The notes: generated by a model from the letters alone, not told the origin. DNA of 19,043 nucleotides from Cytophagales bacterium (GCA_025360395.1 JANYCH010000235.1:1-19043), one strand, 5' to 3'. Shown: positions 6,768-14,270, counted from the first letter of the stretch. A program made the numbers and translations.

Positions 6768-8963
6768 ATGTCAAAACAACAAAGAGGCGGCAAAGGAAAT
6801 AAGCCAAGGGATTCAAAATCTGAAAAATCCAAACCTTCATTTTCATTCAAAGATGAAATTCTTCGATTATTCAATGAGCGTCCGGAAGAGGTATTTCCCT
6901 TTAAGCAACTTTTAAACCTGTTCAATGTTAAAGGGCCTGATCAGAAATCAAAGTTCAAAGGTCTTCTCAATCAGTTAATTCAATCAGGGCAAATTAAACC
7001 TGCCGGAGAAGTTGCTTTCATGAAAGGTTCATCTGAGGCAACAAATGCCTTAGAAGGTGTGGTAGACTTTGTAAATCAAAGGTTTGCTTTTATAATATCT
7101 GCCGGCCTCGAGAAAGACATAAAAATTAAAACTGAAAACCTCAAAGGGGCAATAGATGGAGACGCAGTCAAATTTATTGTTTATCAGGGAAGACTCGGCG
7201 GCGATATCCATGAAGAAGGGGAGGTTGTAGAAATTGTAAAACGTAAACGGACCACATTTGTCGGTCGGCTGGAAATATCTGAAAGGTTTGCTTTCCTGAT
7301 CCCTGACGGCAGGAAAATGCACAAAGATATTTTCATTGGCAAAGACAAATTGAACGGTGCCAAGGTTGGCGAAAAGGTAGTTGTAAAAGTCCTTTTCTGG
7401 CCTGATAAATCAGATAAAAACCCGGAAGGAGAAGTTATAGAAATCTTAGGCAAAGCAGGTGAGCATAATACTGAAATGCATGCAATCATGGCTGAGTATG
7501 GCCTGCCGACAGAGTTCGAAAAAGATATTTTAGCTGAATCAGAGAAAATTTCTGAAGTTATTACGGCGGAAGAAATAGCCAAAAGACGGGACTTCAGAAA
7601 AATCACCACTTTCACTATTGACCCTGAAGATGCCAAGGACTTTGATGATGCACTCTCAATCCTGAAACTTGAAAATGGTAACTGGGAAATCGGAATACAC
7701 ATTGCAGACGTTACACATTATGTAAAACCTGGAATGAGAATAGAACAGGAAGGCGAACAAAGGGCAACTTCTGTTTACCTCGTGGACAGAACTATTCCCA
7801 TGCTTCCTGAAAGACTTTCCAACTTTCTATGCTCACTGAGACCAAACGAGGATAAATTAACCTTTTCAGCAGTATTTGAGCTGGATGACAAGGCAAATAT
7901 AAAAAGTGAGTGGTTTGGAAGAACCATTATACATTCTGACAAAAGATTCAGTTATGAGTCTGCACAGGAATGTATTGAAACTGGTATTGGTGAATTTGCT
8001 GAAGAAGTAAATGTCCTGAACGCTTTAGCTAAGAAACTTCAAGCCAAACGTTTTAAAAACGGGGCAATTAGTTTTGAAACCATCGAGGTTAAATTCAAAC
8101 TTGATGAAGAAGGAAAGCCTTTAGGCCTTTTCCAGAAAACCAGAAAAGATGCCCATAAACTTATTGAAGAGTTTATGTTGCTGGCCAATAAAAAAGTAGC
8201 TGAATTCTGCTTTAATTATAAATCTGGCAAAGAACACAATGTGATGATCTACAGGGTCCATGATGAACCTGACTTAGATAAGATAAGGAACTTCTCCTTG
8301 TTTGCCACAAAATTCGGTCATAAATTATCTGTTGATGAAGATCATATTGCAGACAGGCTGAATGAATTCATTGAAAAAATAGAAGGTACACCTGAACAGT
8401 ATCTTTTACAGAATCTTGCTATCCGTACCATGGCTAAGGCGAAATATACCACAGCAGCCATGGGGCATTTCGGGCTTGCTTTTGCACACTACAGTCACTT
8501 TACATCTCCTATCCGTCGTTATCCGGACATGATGGCCCACAGGCTCCTGCAACGCTACCTGGACAACCATCCTTCACCTGACCGCGGTCCTTATGAACTG
8601 CAATGCAAGCACTCTTCCGAAATGGAGAAACTGGCGGCAGAAGCAGAAAGGGCTTCAATCAAATACAAACAGGTTGAATTCATGCAAATGGCAGGCAAAA
8701 AGACTTTTGAAGGTATTATTTCAGGAGTAACAGAATGGGGAATGTACGTTGACATGAACGAAACACGCTGTGAAGGTATGGTAAGGATGAGTGACCTTAC
8801 AAGTGACTTTTATGAGCTTGATGAAAAGAATTACAGGCTGATAGGCAAGAAAACGCACAAAACGTTTACTTTGGGCGATACCGTTTTTGTTAAAGTGAAG
8901 GCGACTAATCTTGAAAAAAGGACTATTGACCTTACTTTGGTTGAAGATATGTCCGGACTATGA
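6768..8963 (+). CDS. rnr: Ribonuclease R (RNase II/RNB family 3'-5' exoribonuclease)
   Basis: A processive 3'-5' exoribonuclease that degrades structured RNA in mRNA turnover and rRNA quality control. The 731 residues show the expected order: a basic Lys/Gly/Ser-rich N-tail (1-25), a winged-helix RNase_B N-terminal region (about 27-90), two cold-shock/OB domains (about 95-160 and 163-230), the catalytic RNB domain (about 275-600) and a C-terminal S1 domain (about 643-722, starting KKTFEGIISGVTEWGMYV). The metal-binding aspartates of the RNB motif are D285, D291, D293 and D294 in TIDPEDAKDFDDA. The HFTSPIRRYPDMMAHR motif is also complete. The Lys-rich C-tail of the E. coli enzyme is missing. 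The TGA stop lies inside the first module of a short repeat element (8958-8993), so the last codons may have been shaped by an insertion. Confidence 0.96.
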   Translation: MSKQQRGGKGNKPRDSKSEKSKPSFSFKDEILRLFNERPEEVFPFKQLLNLFNVKGPDQKSKFKGLLNQLIQSGQIKPAGEVAFMKGSSEATNALEGVVDFVNQRFAFIISAGLEKDIKIKTENLKGAIDGDAVKFIVYQGRLGGDIHEEGEVVEIVKRKRTTFVGRLEISERFAFLIPDGRKMHKDIFIGKDKLNGAKVGEKVVVKVLFWPDKSDKNPEGEVIEILGKAGEHNTEMHAIMAEYGLPTEFEKDILAESEKISEVITAEEIAKRRDFRKITTFTIDPEDAKDFDDALSILKLENGNWEIGIHIADVTHYVKPGMRIEQEGEQRATSVYLVDRTIPMLPERLSNFLCSLRPNEDKLTFSAVFELDDKANIKSEWFGRTIIHSDKRFSYESAQECIETGIGEFAEEVNVLNALAKKLQAKRFKNGAISFETIEVKFKLDEEGKPLGLFQKTRKDAHKLIEEFMLLANKKVAEFCFNYKSGKEHNVMIYRVHDEPDLDKIRNFSLFATKFGHKLSVDEDHIADRLNEFIEKIEGTPEQYLLQNLAIRTMAKAKYTTAAMGHFGLAFAHYSHFTSPIRRYPDMMAHRLLQRYLDNHPSPDRGPYELQCKHSSEMEKLAAEAERASIKYKQVEFMQMAGKKTFEGIISGVTEWGMYVDMNETRCEGMVRMSDLTSDFYELDEKNYRLIGKKTHKTFTLGDTVFVKVKATNLEKRTIDLTLVEDMSGL

Positions 8964-8993
8964 TTTGTTTGATTTTTGTGATTTTGTGATTAG
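8958..8993 (+). repeat. GATT-module repeat, copy A (overlaps rnr stop)
   Basis: Four short modules that all end in GATT: a = TATGATT, b = TGTTTGATT, c = TTTGTGATT, d = TTGTGATT, in the order a-b-c-d after a C and followed by AG. The TGA of rnr (8961-8963) lies inside module a. The element ends 3 bases before the stop of the oppositely oriented GxxExxY gene. Confidence 0.75.
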
Positions 8994-8996
8994 GTC

Positions 8997-9431
8997 TCAG
9001 TAACTGACAAAAATTCTGAATTCATCTCTAAATTGATTTGATGGGTTTAATTTTTTGTTGGCTACTCTTTTGAAGACCAGGCTGGGTGATCCAAAGTTTA
9101 TCAGCAATCCTACTTCCAGGTTGTATGCTTCAAGGTAGTTTATGGCCTGCGCTAAGTGGTCATCTTCCAGCCTGATAACTGCCTTGAGTTCTACTGAAAT
9201 TAACCCTTCAACAAGAAAATCTACTCTTCTTGTTCCAATGTGATATTCTCTGTAATAAATTTGCATCTCAAACTCACGGGCAAACCCAATGCCTGCCAGC
9301 CGCATTTCAATCTCTAAGGCTCTTTGGTAAATTACTTCCTGAAAACCATTGCCAAGTTCCTGATGCACGCGCATACAACACCCTATGATTTTAGCTGTTA
9401 ACTCAGAATATTTGTATTGTTCGTTAATCAC
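8997..9431 (-). CDS. GxxExxY family protein, predicted PD-(D/E)XK nuclease-like
   Basis: A 144-residue protein matching the GxxExxY family. The name-giving motif is G29-x-x-E32-x-x-Y35 in GNGFQEVIY, after the usual helix RVHQELG. The core fits a small PD-(D/E)XK nuclease fold: D71 in RRVDFLVEG, E81-x-K83 in SVELKA, and a Gln (Q95, HLAQAINYL) in the helix after the core. It ends with the conserved GLLINFG strand. The family is common in environmental bacteria, often in several copies per genome, and its biological role is unknown; nuclease activity here is inferred from the motif. The start is GTG at 9431, since no in-frame ATG lies between it and the upstream stop. It sits alone between convergent rnr and pheT, bracketed by same-orientation GATT-module repeats (8958-8993 and 9440-9480), which suggests an inserted cassette. 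Confidence 0.88.
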   Translation of the reverse strand: MINEQYKYSELTAKIIGCCMRVHQELGNGFQEVIYQRALEIEMRLAGIGFAREFEMQIYYREYHIGTRRVDFLVEGLISVELKAVIRLEDDHLAQAINYLEAYNLEVGLLINFGSPSLVFKRVANKKLNPSNQFRDEFRIFVSY

Positions 9432-9439
9432 AATTCTGT

Positions 9440-9480
9440 CTTTACTATGATTCGTTTGATTTATGTGATTGTATGATTAG
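9440..9480 (+). repeat. GATT-module repeat, copy B (upstream of the GxxExxY gene)
   Basis: Starts with CTTTAC, then modules a-b-c-d (TATGATT, CGTTTGATT, TATGTGATT, GTATGATT) and AG. It is in the same orientation and order as copy A, with only a few substitutions. With copy A it forms direct repeats around the GxxExxY gene; with copy C it forms an inverted pair. Confidence 0.75.
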
Positions 9481-9531
9481 TCTTGAATTATTGGCTGGTT
9501 TCAACCCTTTTGCAGCATTAATAGTGATAAT

Positions 9532-9580
9532 TTCAATAATGATATGTAGTTTTTAATAAGGTCATTATTACATTATTGAA
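9532..9580. repeat. Inverted repeat in the AT-rich spacer between the GxxExxY gene and pheT
   Basis: TTCAATAATG (9532-9541) and CATTATTGAA (9571-9580) are perfect complements. A second, overlapping pairing, AATAATGA (9535-9542) with TCATTATT (9562-9569), is also possible, so two alternative hairpins compete. No coding potential is seen in the surrounding spacer 9481-9702. Confidence 0.5.
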
Positions 9581-9617
9581 TTAAATATAATATTTAAAAT
9601 TATTATTTGTAAAAATC

Positions 9618-9643
9618 AAGCATTGAAATATATTTCAATGCTT
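9618..9643 (-). terminator. 26-bp perfect palindrome, probable terminator for pheT
   Basis: The arm AAGCATTGAAATA and its exact complement meet without a spacer. Read on the minus strand, the hairpin is followed by GATTTTTAC, a short T-run. It lies about 100 bases beyond the pheT stop, after copy C of the GATT repeat. The absence of a separate loop means the innermost pairs must open. Confidence 0.55.
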
Positions 9644-9702
9644 AGCTTGGAAGTCATTAGCTTCTAATGTAAAAAAAAATCAACCTACCGAATACCAGTA
9701 AA

Positions 9703-9742
9703 TAATCACAAAATCAAACAAATCACAAAAATCATAGTAAAG
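9703..9742 (-). repeat. GATT-module repeat, copy C (just after the pheT stop, inverted)
   Basis: Read on the minus strand it starts CTTTAC plus module a exactly as copy B does, but the inner modules are exchanged: a-c-b-d instead of a-b-c-d. It begins 1 base after the pheT stop codon, so copies A and C sit at the same place relative to their genes, rnr and pheT. Confidence 0.75.
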
Positions 9743-9743
9743 A

Positions 9744-12149
9744 TTACCTTCTTATCACCGCACCAAGTTCTTTCTCGTATGCAGAAATCATTTTAGTCAT
9801 CACAGAATCTATTTCAACATCTGTCAGTGTTTTGGTATCATCTAGCAAAGAATAACTTACAGAATAGGACTTTTTATCCTTGCCCAAAGCCTCACCCTCA
9901 AACACATCAAATACATTTATATCCTTTAACAAAACAGGCTCAACCTTTCTGGCCAGTTTTTGAATTTCTTCAAACTTTACCTTTTTATCAATTACCAGAG
10001 AAAGGTCTCTTCTTACCTCAGGAAATTTAGACAGATCTTTAAATACGAGGTCTTTGGACTTCAGGCTGAAAATAGCATCGAGGTTCAGTTCAGCAGCAAA
10101 AACGTCCTGCTTAAGGTCAGCTTGTTTCAGTACTTCCTTTGATACTTGCCCAAAATATCCCAAAGACTTTTTCTGTGAGGTGATTTCAACAGATTTGGAA
10201 TACAGCATATTGGAAACCGAAGCAATTTGAAAATCTTTTACACCAAGCTGGTTCAATACTTCAGAAACAGCATTTTTCAAATCATAAAACGCTATTGGCT
10301 GACTTTTTTCCTGCCATGATTCGGGTTTCTTAGAACCTGAGATAATCAGAGAAAGATGTAATTCTTCCTGATATTTCTTTCCTTCGCTTTCTCCTAAATG
10401 GTATATATATCCAAATTCAAAAAGCTTTAAATCCTTTTGCCTTCTGTTTACATTATAAGACACAACTTCCAATGCCGAAGGCAGTAAGGTTTGCCTCATA
10501 ACGTCCAGTTCTGTACTGAGTGCATTTAGAATCTTTACAGCTTTAGTCTCATCCTGAAGTTTTGGAACTGAGGTCAGGGAGTTGGTATATATCTCAGAAA
10601 ATCCTTTGGCTACCAGCAATTTACCTAAATTCAGCTTGGTTTTGTCTGAATCCTTTACCGGAAATGAGGCCAGAAATTCGGTACTTAAATGAGGCCTTGA
10701 AGCAATGTTATTGTACCCGTATATCCTTAAAATATCTTCTACAACATCTGCTTCACGCTGAACATCAACCCTGTAGGATGGTACACTCAATTTTATCCCT
10801 TCATTATTTTCCTCTGTAATTTGAATCTCTAGAGAATTCAGAATTTCTTTGACCTTTTCCTTAGGCAACTCCTCCCCTATTAATTTATTTAACCTGTTCC
10901 ACTTCAGATCAATTAAGAATGGCAATACAGGATTCGGATATTGGTCTGAAACTTCCGATGCTTCTCCTCCTGCCACTTCCAAAATAAGGGAAACTGCAAA
11001 TTTCAATGCAGGAACAACCATTTCAGGGTTTGTTCCTCTCTCAAAACGAAAGGAAGAATCAGTCTTAATGGCTAAGCGCTGAGCGGTTTTCCTGACAAAA
11101 TCAGGATGAAAATAGGCACTCTCAATAAAGATGTTTTGAGTTAAAGCAGATACCCCCGAATCTTTACCACCAAATACCCCTGCAATGCACATTGGTTTAT
11201 AAGTGTCAGAAATAACTAAATCAGAATTTTGAAGCCTTCTTTCCTTTCCATCTAATGTCACAAACAACTCGTTTTCATCAGCCAGTTTAATCAATACTTT
11301 TCCGCCTTCTATTTTATCTGCATCGAAGGCATGTAAGGGTTGGCCCAGGCCATGCAGTACATAATTTGTAATGTCTACAATGTTATTAATAGAAGACACA
11401 CCAATATTTTTTAATGCTTCTTGTAACCATTTGGGAGAATCTTTAACCTGAACACCCTTAATATACACTCCAGCATACCTTGGACATGCTTCTGTATTTT
11501 GAATTTCAACATAAACAGGCGATTTCACGGATGAAGTAAACTTAAAATCTTCAGGTTTAACAGATAGTTCTTTTGTCAATAATGCCTTCAATTCCCTTGC
11601 AACGCCATAATGAGATGCAGCATCTGCTCGGTTAGGGGTAAGCCCGATTTCAAGAATATGATCACTTGAAATATTAAAAAGATCTGCTGCAGGGGTTCCG
11701 ACAACACTTTTCGGAGCTAAAACCAATATACCTTCATGAGAATGTCCGATTCCCAATTCGTCTTCGGCACAGATCATTCCTTCGGAAACTTCACCTCTGA
11801 TTTTTGTTTTTTGTATGACAAATGGCTCTTTTCCTTCCATTCGTACTTCTGCTCCGGGTAGGGCAATCACTACTTTTTGTCCTGAAGCAACATTTGGAGC
11901 TCCGCAAACAATCGGAAGGATCAGCCCGTTTCCAACATCTACAGTTGTTTTACTTAATTTATCAGCGTTAGGATGTTTTTCGCAGGTAAGAATGTGACCA
12001 ACGACATAATTTTTCAATCCTCCGGGAATGCTTTCCTGCAAATCCACACTTTCTACTTCAAGGCCGGAATGGGTAAGCAAATCGGCAATTTCGAAAGGGG
12101 TTTTGTCTATTAAGATGTATTTTTTTAACCAGTTGAAAGAAATCTTCAT
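9744..12149 (-). CDS. pheT: Phenylalanine-tRNA ligase beta subunit
   Basis: Beta chain of the alpha2-beta2 enzyme that charges tRNA-Phe; the catalytic alpha subunit (pheS) is not in this window. The 801 residues match the bacterial length. Domains in order: N-terminal start MKISFNWLKKYI; an EMAP/Arc1-type tRNA-binding domain (about 42-155, with HPNADKLS and VCGAPNV); the B3/B4 region (about 210-390, including ITNYVLHGLGQPLHAFD and SSFRFERGTNPE), which holds the editing site; B5 (about 405-475); the catalytic-like core (about 480-695); and the C-terminal ferredoxin-fold anticodon-binding domain (about 705-801, FPEVRRDLSLVID ... KELGAVIRR). All look intact. A TATATTTG promoter box precedes the ATG, so it is transcribed separately from pheS. 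Confidence 0.97.
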   Translation of the reverse strand: MKISFNWLKKYILIDKTPFEIADLLTHSGLEVESVDLQESIPGGLKNYVVGHILTCEKHPNADKLSKTTVDVGNGLILPIVCGAPNVASGQKVVIALPGAEVRMEGKEPFVIQKTKIRGEVSEGMICAEDELGIGHSHEGILVLAPKSVVGTPAADLFNISSDHILEIGLTPNRADAASHYGVARELKALLTKELSVKPEDFKFTSSVKSPVYVEIQNTEACPRYAGVYIKGVQVKDSPKWLQEALKNIGVSSINNIVDITNYVLHGLGQPLHAFDADKIEGGKVLIKLADENELFVTLDGKERRLQNSDLVISDTYKPMCIAGVFGGKDSGVSALTQNIFIESAYFHPDFVRKTAQRLAIKTDSSFRFERGTNPEMVVPALKFAVSLILEVAGGEASEVSDQYPNPVLPFLIDLKWNRLNKLIGEELPKEKVKEILNSLEIQITEENNEGIKLSVPSYRVDVQREADVVEDILRIYGYNNIASRPHLSTEFLASFPVKDSDKTKLNLGKLLVAKGFSEIYTNSLTSVPKLQDETKAVKILNALSTELDVMRQTLLPSALEVVSYNVNRRQKDLKLFEFGYIYHLGESEGKKYQEELHLSLIISGSKKPESWQEKSQPIAFYDLKNAVSEVLNQLGVKDFQIASVSNMLYSKSVEITSQKKSLGYFGQVSKEVLKQADLKQDVFAAELNLDAIFSLKSKDLVFKDLSKFPEVRRDLSLVIDKKVKFEEIQKLARKVEPVLLKDINVFDVFEGEALGKDKKSYSVSYSLLDDTKTLTDVEIDSVMTKMISAYEKELGAVIRR

Positions 12150-12168
12150 TCAGAAAATATTAAGACAA

Positions 12169-12176
12169 CAAATATA
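12169..12176 (-). promoter_or_regulatory. Putative -7 box of the pheT promoter
   Basis: The minus-strand TATATTTG fits TAnnTTTG and ends 19 bases before the ATG, a similar position to the ahcY and tgt boxes. No TTG is present at the normal -33 distance. A near-palindrome GGGTTGTAACCC (12196-12207) lies 20-31 bases upstream of the box and could bind a regulator. Confidence 0.4.
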
Positions 12177-12263
12177 GGAATAGGTAACGGCTTTTGGGTT
12201 GTAACCCTTCCAAAAACTAGGACTGCTTTTAAGCGACAAAATTGTAACTTGAATAATAATCAT

Positions 12264-12515
12264 ATGAAGAAGCGTAATTTTACGAAATAGATAATTCAGA
12301 TACTTCAGGAGTACGAAGCAGGGCATACGACAGAGGACATCAGCAATAACCAGGTATTAACAAAGCGCATTTTATAATAAAGGATGTTGGTATTCTGGTT
12401 TGGAATGCTAGGACCTGATATGGCTAAAAAGAGCTTGAAGAAGAAATAACTTATGGCCGTGTATTCCGATTTGGCCCTTGAAAATAAAATTTTAAAAAAA
12501 CTTGTGATTAGTTAA
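12264..12515 (+). pseudogene. Decayed IS3-family transposase orfA remnant
   Basis: Translated pieces in different frames line up with IS3-type OrfA. From the ATG at 12264: MKKRNFTK, stop (12288-12290), then IIQILQEYEAGHTTEDIS, matching the usual MKK-x-x-FT-x-x-QI-x-x-IL-x-E-x-EAG start. In another frame AFYNKGCWYSGLE matches the A-TFYNWK-x-KYGGME segment. In a third position MAVYSDLALENKILKKLV matches the leucine-zipper end (MYADLALEN-x-xLK). In-frame stops and frameshifts make it nonfunctional. The run of seven A (12494-12500) near the end resembles the usual OrfA/OrfB slippage site. No OrfB (DDE integrase) follows. ACTAGGACTGC (12216-12226) could be the worn left end, but no matching right end is found. 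Confidence 0.75.
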
Positions 12516-12682
12516 TAATTTAGCGTACACTTGAATAAGTGTGGAATAAAAAACCAAATTTAAGTCAACTCAAATAAAACCTTGTAAAGGCAGAATGCAA
12601 TAAATATACTGATACCAACTAAGGTAGCAGTGGTATAGAAACGTTGAATTGGTTATTCAATATTTGACATCAAAAAGTAAAA
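12516..12682. promoter_or_regulatory. Intergenic region with inverted repeats before the hydrolase gene
   Basis: Contains ACACTT/AAGTGT (12527-12532 and 12537-12542, 4-base loop) and TTGAAT/ATTCAA (12644-12649 and 12655-12660, 5-base spacer). The second ends 22 bases before the ATG at 12683, where an operator would fit. An imperfect -7 box AATATTTG (12659-12666) overlaps its edge. No clear TAnnTTTG promoter is seen. Confidence 0.3.
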
Positions 12683-13681
12683 ATGAAATATTCACTTCTT
12701 GCCATTTTAGCTTTTGCAACAATGATGGTTTCATGCAATCACCAAAATAATAAAATGGGATATAATTCAACAACAGAAAAAATAAACTTCAAAAGCAAAA
12801 ACCTGAATATAGCCGGGCTATTATGTAATAATGATAGTAAATTCCCTAAAAGTGCTGTAGTTATTTTGGGACCAATATGTTCAGTAAAAGAACAATCTCC
12901 TATTCAATACGCAACAAGATTAGCAGAAAAGGGCTTTGTGGCCCTATGCTTTGATGCTCGAGGTTATGGTGAAAGCGAAGGACAACCAAGACAGTTTGAA
13001 AGTTTGAAAAACAAAATGGAAGATGTCAAAGCTGCCATTGATTATTTAACATCCAGAAAAGATGTAGATACTAAAAATATTTATGTTTTGGGCATTTGTA
13101 ACGGTTCTAACGAAATGCTCCAGGTAAGTATTGATGACGAAAGAGTGAAACGGTTAGCCTTGGTCTCAGGCAATTATTTGGTAAAAGAAAACATGGTGCA
13201 TTTGTTGGGTGATGAAACAATTTGGAACGAGCATTTACAAAGGGCAAAATTGTCCAAAGATAAATTTGAAAATTCAGGCAAAGTTGATTACATCAAAATT
13301 ATAGACAGTTCAGGAACTGATCAATTATTGCCACCATTGCCCATATACAATTGGTATCATCCCTGGGAAAATAAAGCACCATATTTTACATATCGCGGCG
13401 GTTGGCAAAACAAAGTAACGACAATGAGCGAATGGGAAACTTTAAATTTTGATGCCCTAAGTATTGCGAAAAAAATAAACAAGCCAACCTTAATTATTCA
13501 TGGAGAAATGAGCGATGGAGGTTATGAATTTGCCAAGCAAATTTTCAATTCAATACCAAATCAAAATAAAAAATCCATATGGATAGACAAAACTGTCCAC
13601 TTTCAGTTTTATGATGATCCGATAATTATTGGTCGGTCTGTTAATGAAATTTCTGATTTTTTTCAAACTAATAACTTATAA
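12683..13681 (+). CDS. Alpha/beta hydrolase, putative lipoprotein, with a Cys at the nucleophile position
   Basis: The 332-residue protein starts with a lipoprotein signal peptide (1-17), lipobox-like MMVSC with C18 as the lipid-attachment residue, so it should be membrane-anchored facing the periplasm. An alpha/beta-hydrolase fold follows: strands around AVVILGP (58-64); the DARGYGESEG loop (91-100), typical of the COG1073/YcjY and dienelactone-hydrolase-like groups; and the nucleophile elbow LGICNGS, with C139 in place of the usual Ser (G-x-C-x-G, as in dienelactone hydrolases). A possible acid lies in HGEMSDGG (273-280) and the likely catalytic His is H306 (DKTVHFQFYD). An insert at about 160-255, rich in aromatics, may form a cap. 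The substrate is unknown. It is followed 3 bases later by a DUF1304 gene, probably cotranscribed. A decayed transposase upstream hints at acquisition. Confidence 0.85.
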   Translation: MKYSLLAILAFATMMVSCNHQNNKMGYNSTTEKINFKSKNLNIAGLLCNNDSKFPKSAVVILGPICSVKEQSPIQYATRLAEKGFVALCFDARGYGESEGQPRQFESLKNKMEDVKAAIDYLTSRKDVDTKNIYVLGICNGSNEMLQVSIDDERVKRLALVSGNYLVKENMVHLLGDETIWNEHLQRAKLSKDKFENSGKVDYIKIIDSSGTDQLLPPLPIYNWYHPWENKAPYFTYRGGWQNKVTTMSEWETLNFDALSIAKKINKPTLIIHGEMSDGGYEFAKQIFNSIPNQNKKSIWIDKTVHFQFYDDPIIIGRSVNEISDFFQTNNL

Positions 13682-13684
13682 AAA

Positions 13685-14044
13685 ATGGTACAAAACATAC
13701 TGATTTCATTCATTGCTTTAGAACATTTATACATTCTCTATTTTGAAATGTTTAAATGGGAAACTATTGGCAAAAGAACTTTTACCAATTTGGATGAAAG
13801 CTTGTTTAATCCAACCAAAGGAATGGCTGCAAATCAGGGCCTTTATAACGGTTTTTTATCTGCAGGGTTGATATGGACACTTTTTATTTGTGATAAAGTC
13901 TGGGCCGATAATATCGCAATATTTTTTCTTTCCTGTGTGATAATTGCTGGAACTTACGGAGCTGTAACTGTTACCAAAAAAATATTTTTAATACAAGCCT
14001 TTCCAGCTATTGTTACTCTAATCTTTATTTTAATATCAAAATAG
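13685..14044 (+). CDS. DUF1304 family small membrane protein
   Basis: A 119-residue protein with four hydrophobic helices (about 3-22, 53-69, 74-93 and 97-118). The pattern fits DUF1304: an early LEH-x-YI-x-x-EMF-x-W motif (residues 12-25), then NQGLYNGFLSAGLIW (50-64) and GTYGAVTV (90-97). The family is widespread, lies in the inner membrane and has no established function. It begins 3 bases after the hydrolase stop, so the two are very likely one operon, and the membrane protein may serve the same process as the hydrolase. Start ATG at 13685; no ribosome-binding site, as is usual here. Confidence 0.9.
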   Translation: MVQNILISFIALEHLYILYFEMFKWETIGKRTFTNLDESLFNPTKGMAANQGLYNGFLSAGLIWTLFICDKVWADNIAIFFLSCVIIAGTYGAVTVTKKIFLIQAFPAIVTLIFILISK

Positions 14045-14270
14045 CAAGTAAACGTCATAAGTAATCCAGTGATTATATCAGACAGCAGAATGGTAAAATA
14101 TGCCTTTTAAAAAAGGCTAATCAAAGGTTATCGTTTCAAGGTTGCAATAAAACAAAACAGACAGTTCACGCATTTTTAAAGTAATTCTATTCCTGAAAAG
14201 AAGTAAAAGGAGCAACACCTTTATAAATTAAATCAGTATGGAATTTTATTGATATCATATCATTAAAAAA
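14045..14270. other. Noncoding stretch after the DUF1304 gene
   Basis: I see no gene here. A small palindrome GCCTTTT/AAAAGGC (14102-14108 and 14111-14117, 2-base spacer) could be a weak end signal for the hydrolase-DUF1304 unit but lacks a T-run. The rest is AT-rich with no recognisable remnant. Confidence 0.4.

Noticed and set aside
7184..7702. 172-codon open frame on the minus strand inside rnr
   Set aside because: Antisense to the RNase R cold-shock and RNB region; Ser/Ile-rich low-information translation and no promoter.
9655..9669. CATTAG-CTT-CTAATG hairpin as a terminator
   Set aside because: A short AT-rich stem; on the plus strand it is followed by A residues, and on the minus strand the T-run precedes it rather than follows.
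8958..9742. CRISPR array made of the GATT-ending units
   Set aside because: The modules are 7-9 bases, contiguous without spacers, and differ in order between copies; no cas genes are present.
14102..14117. GCCTTTT/AAAAGGC palindrome as a terminator for the hydrolase-DUF1304 operon
   Set aside because: The central spacer is only two bases and no T-run follows on the plus strand; kept only as a remark.
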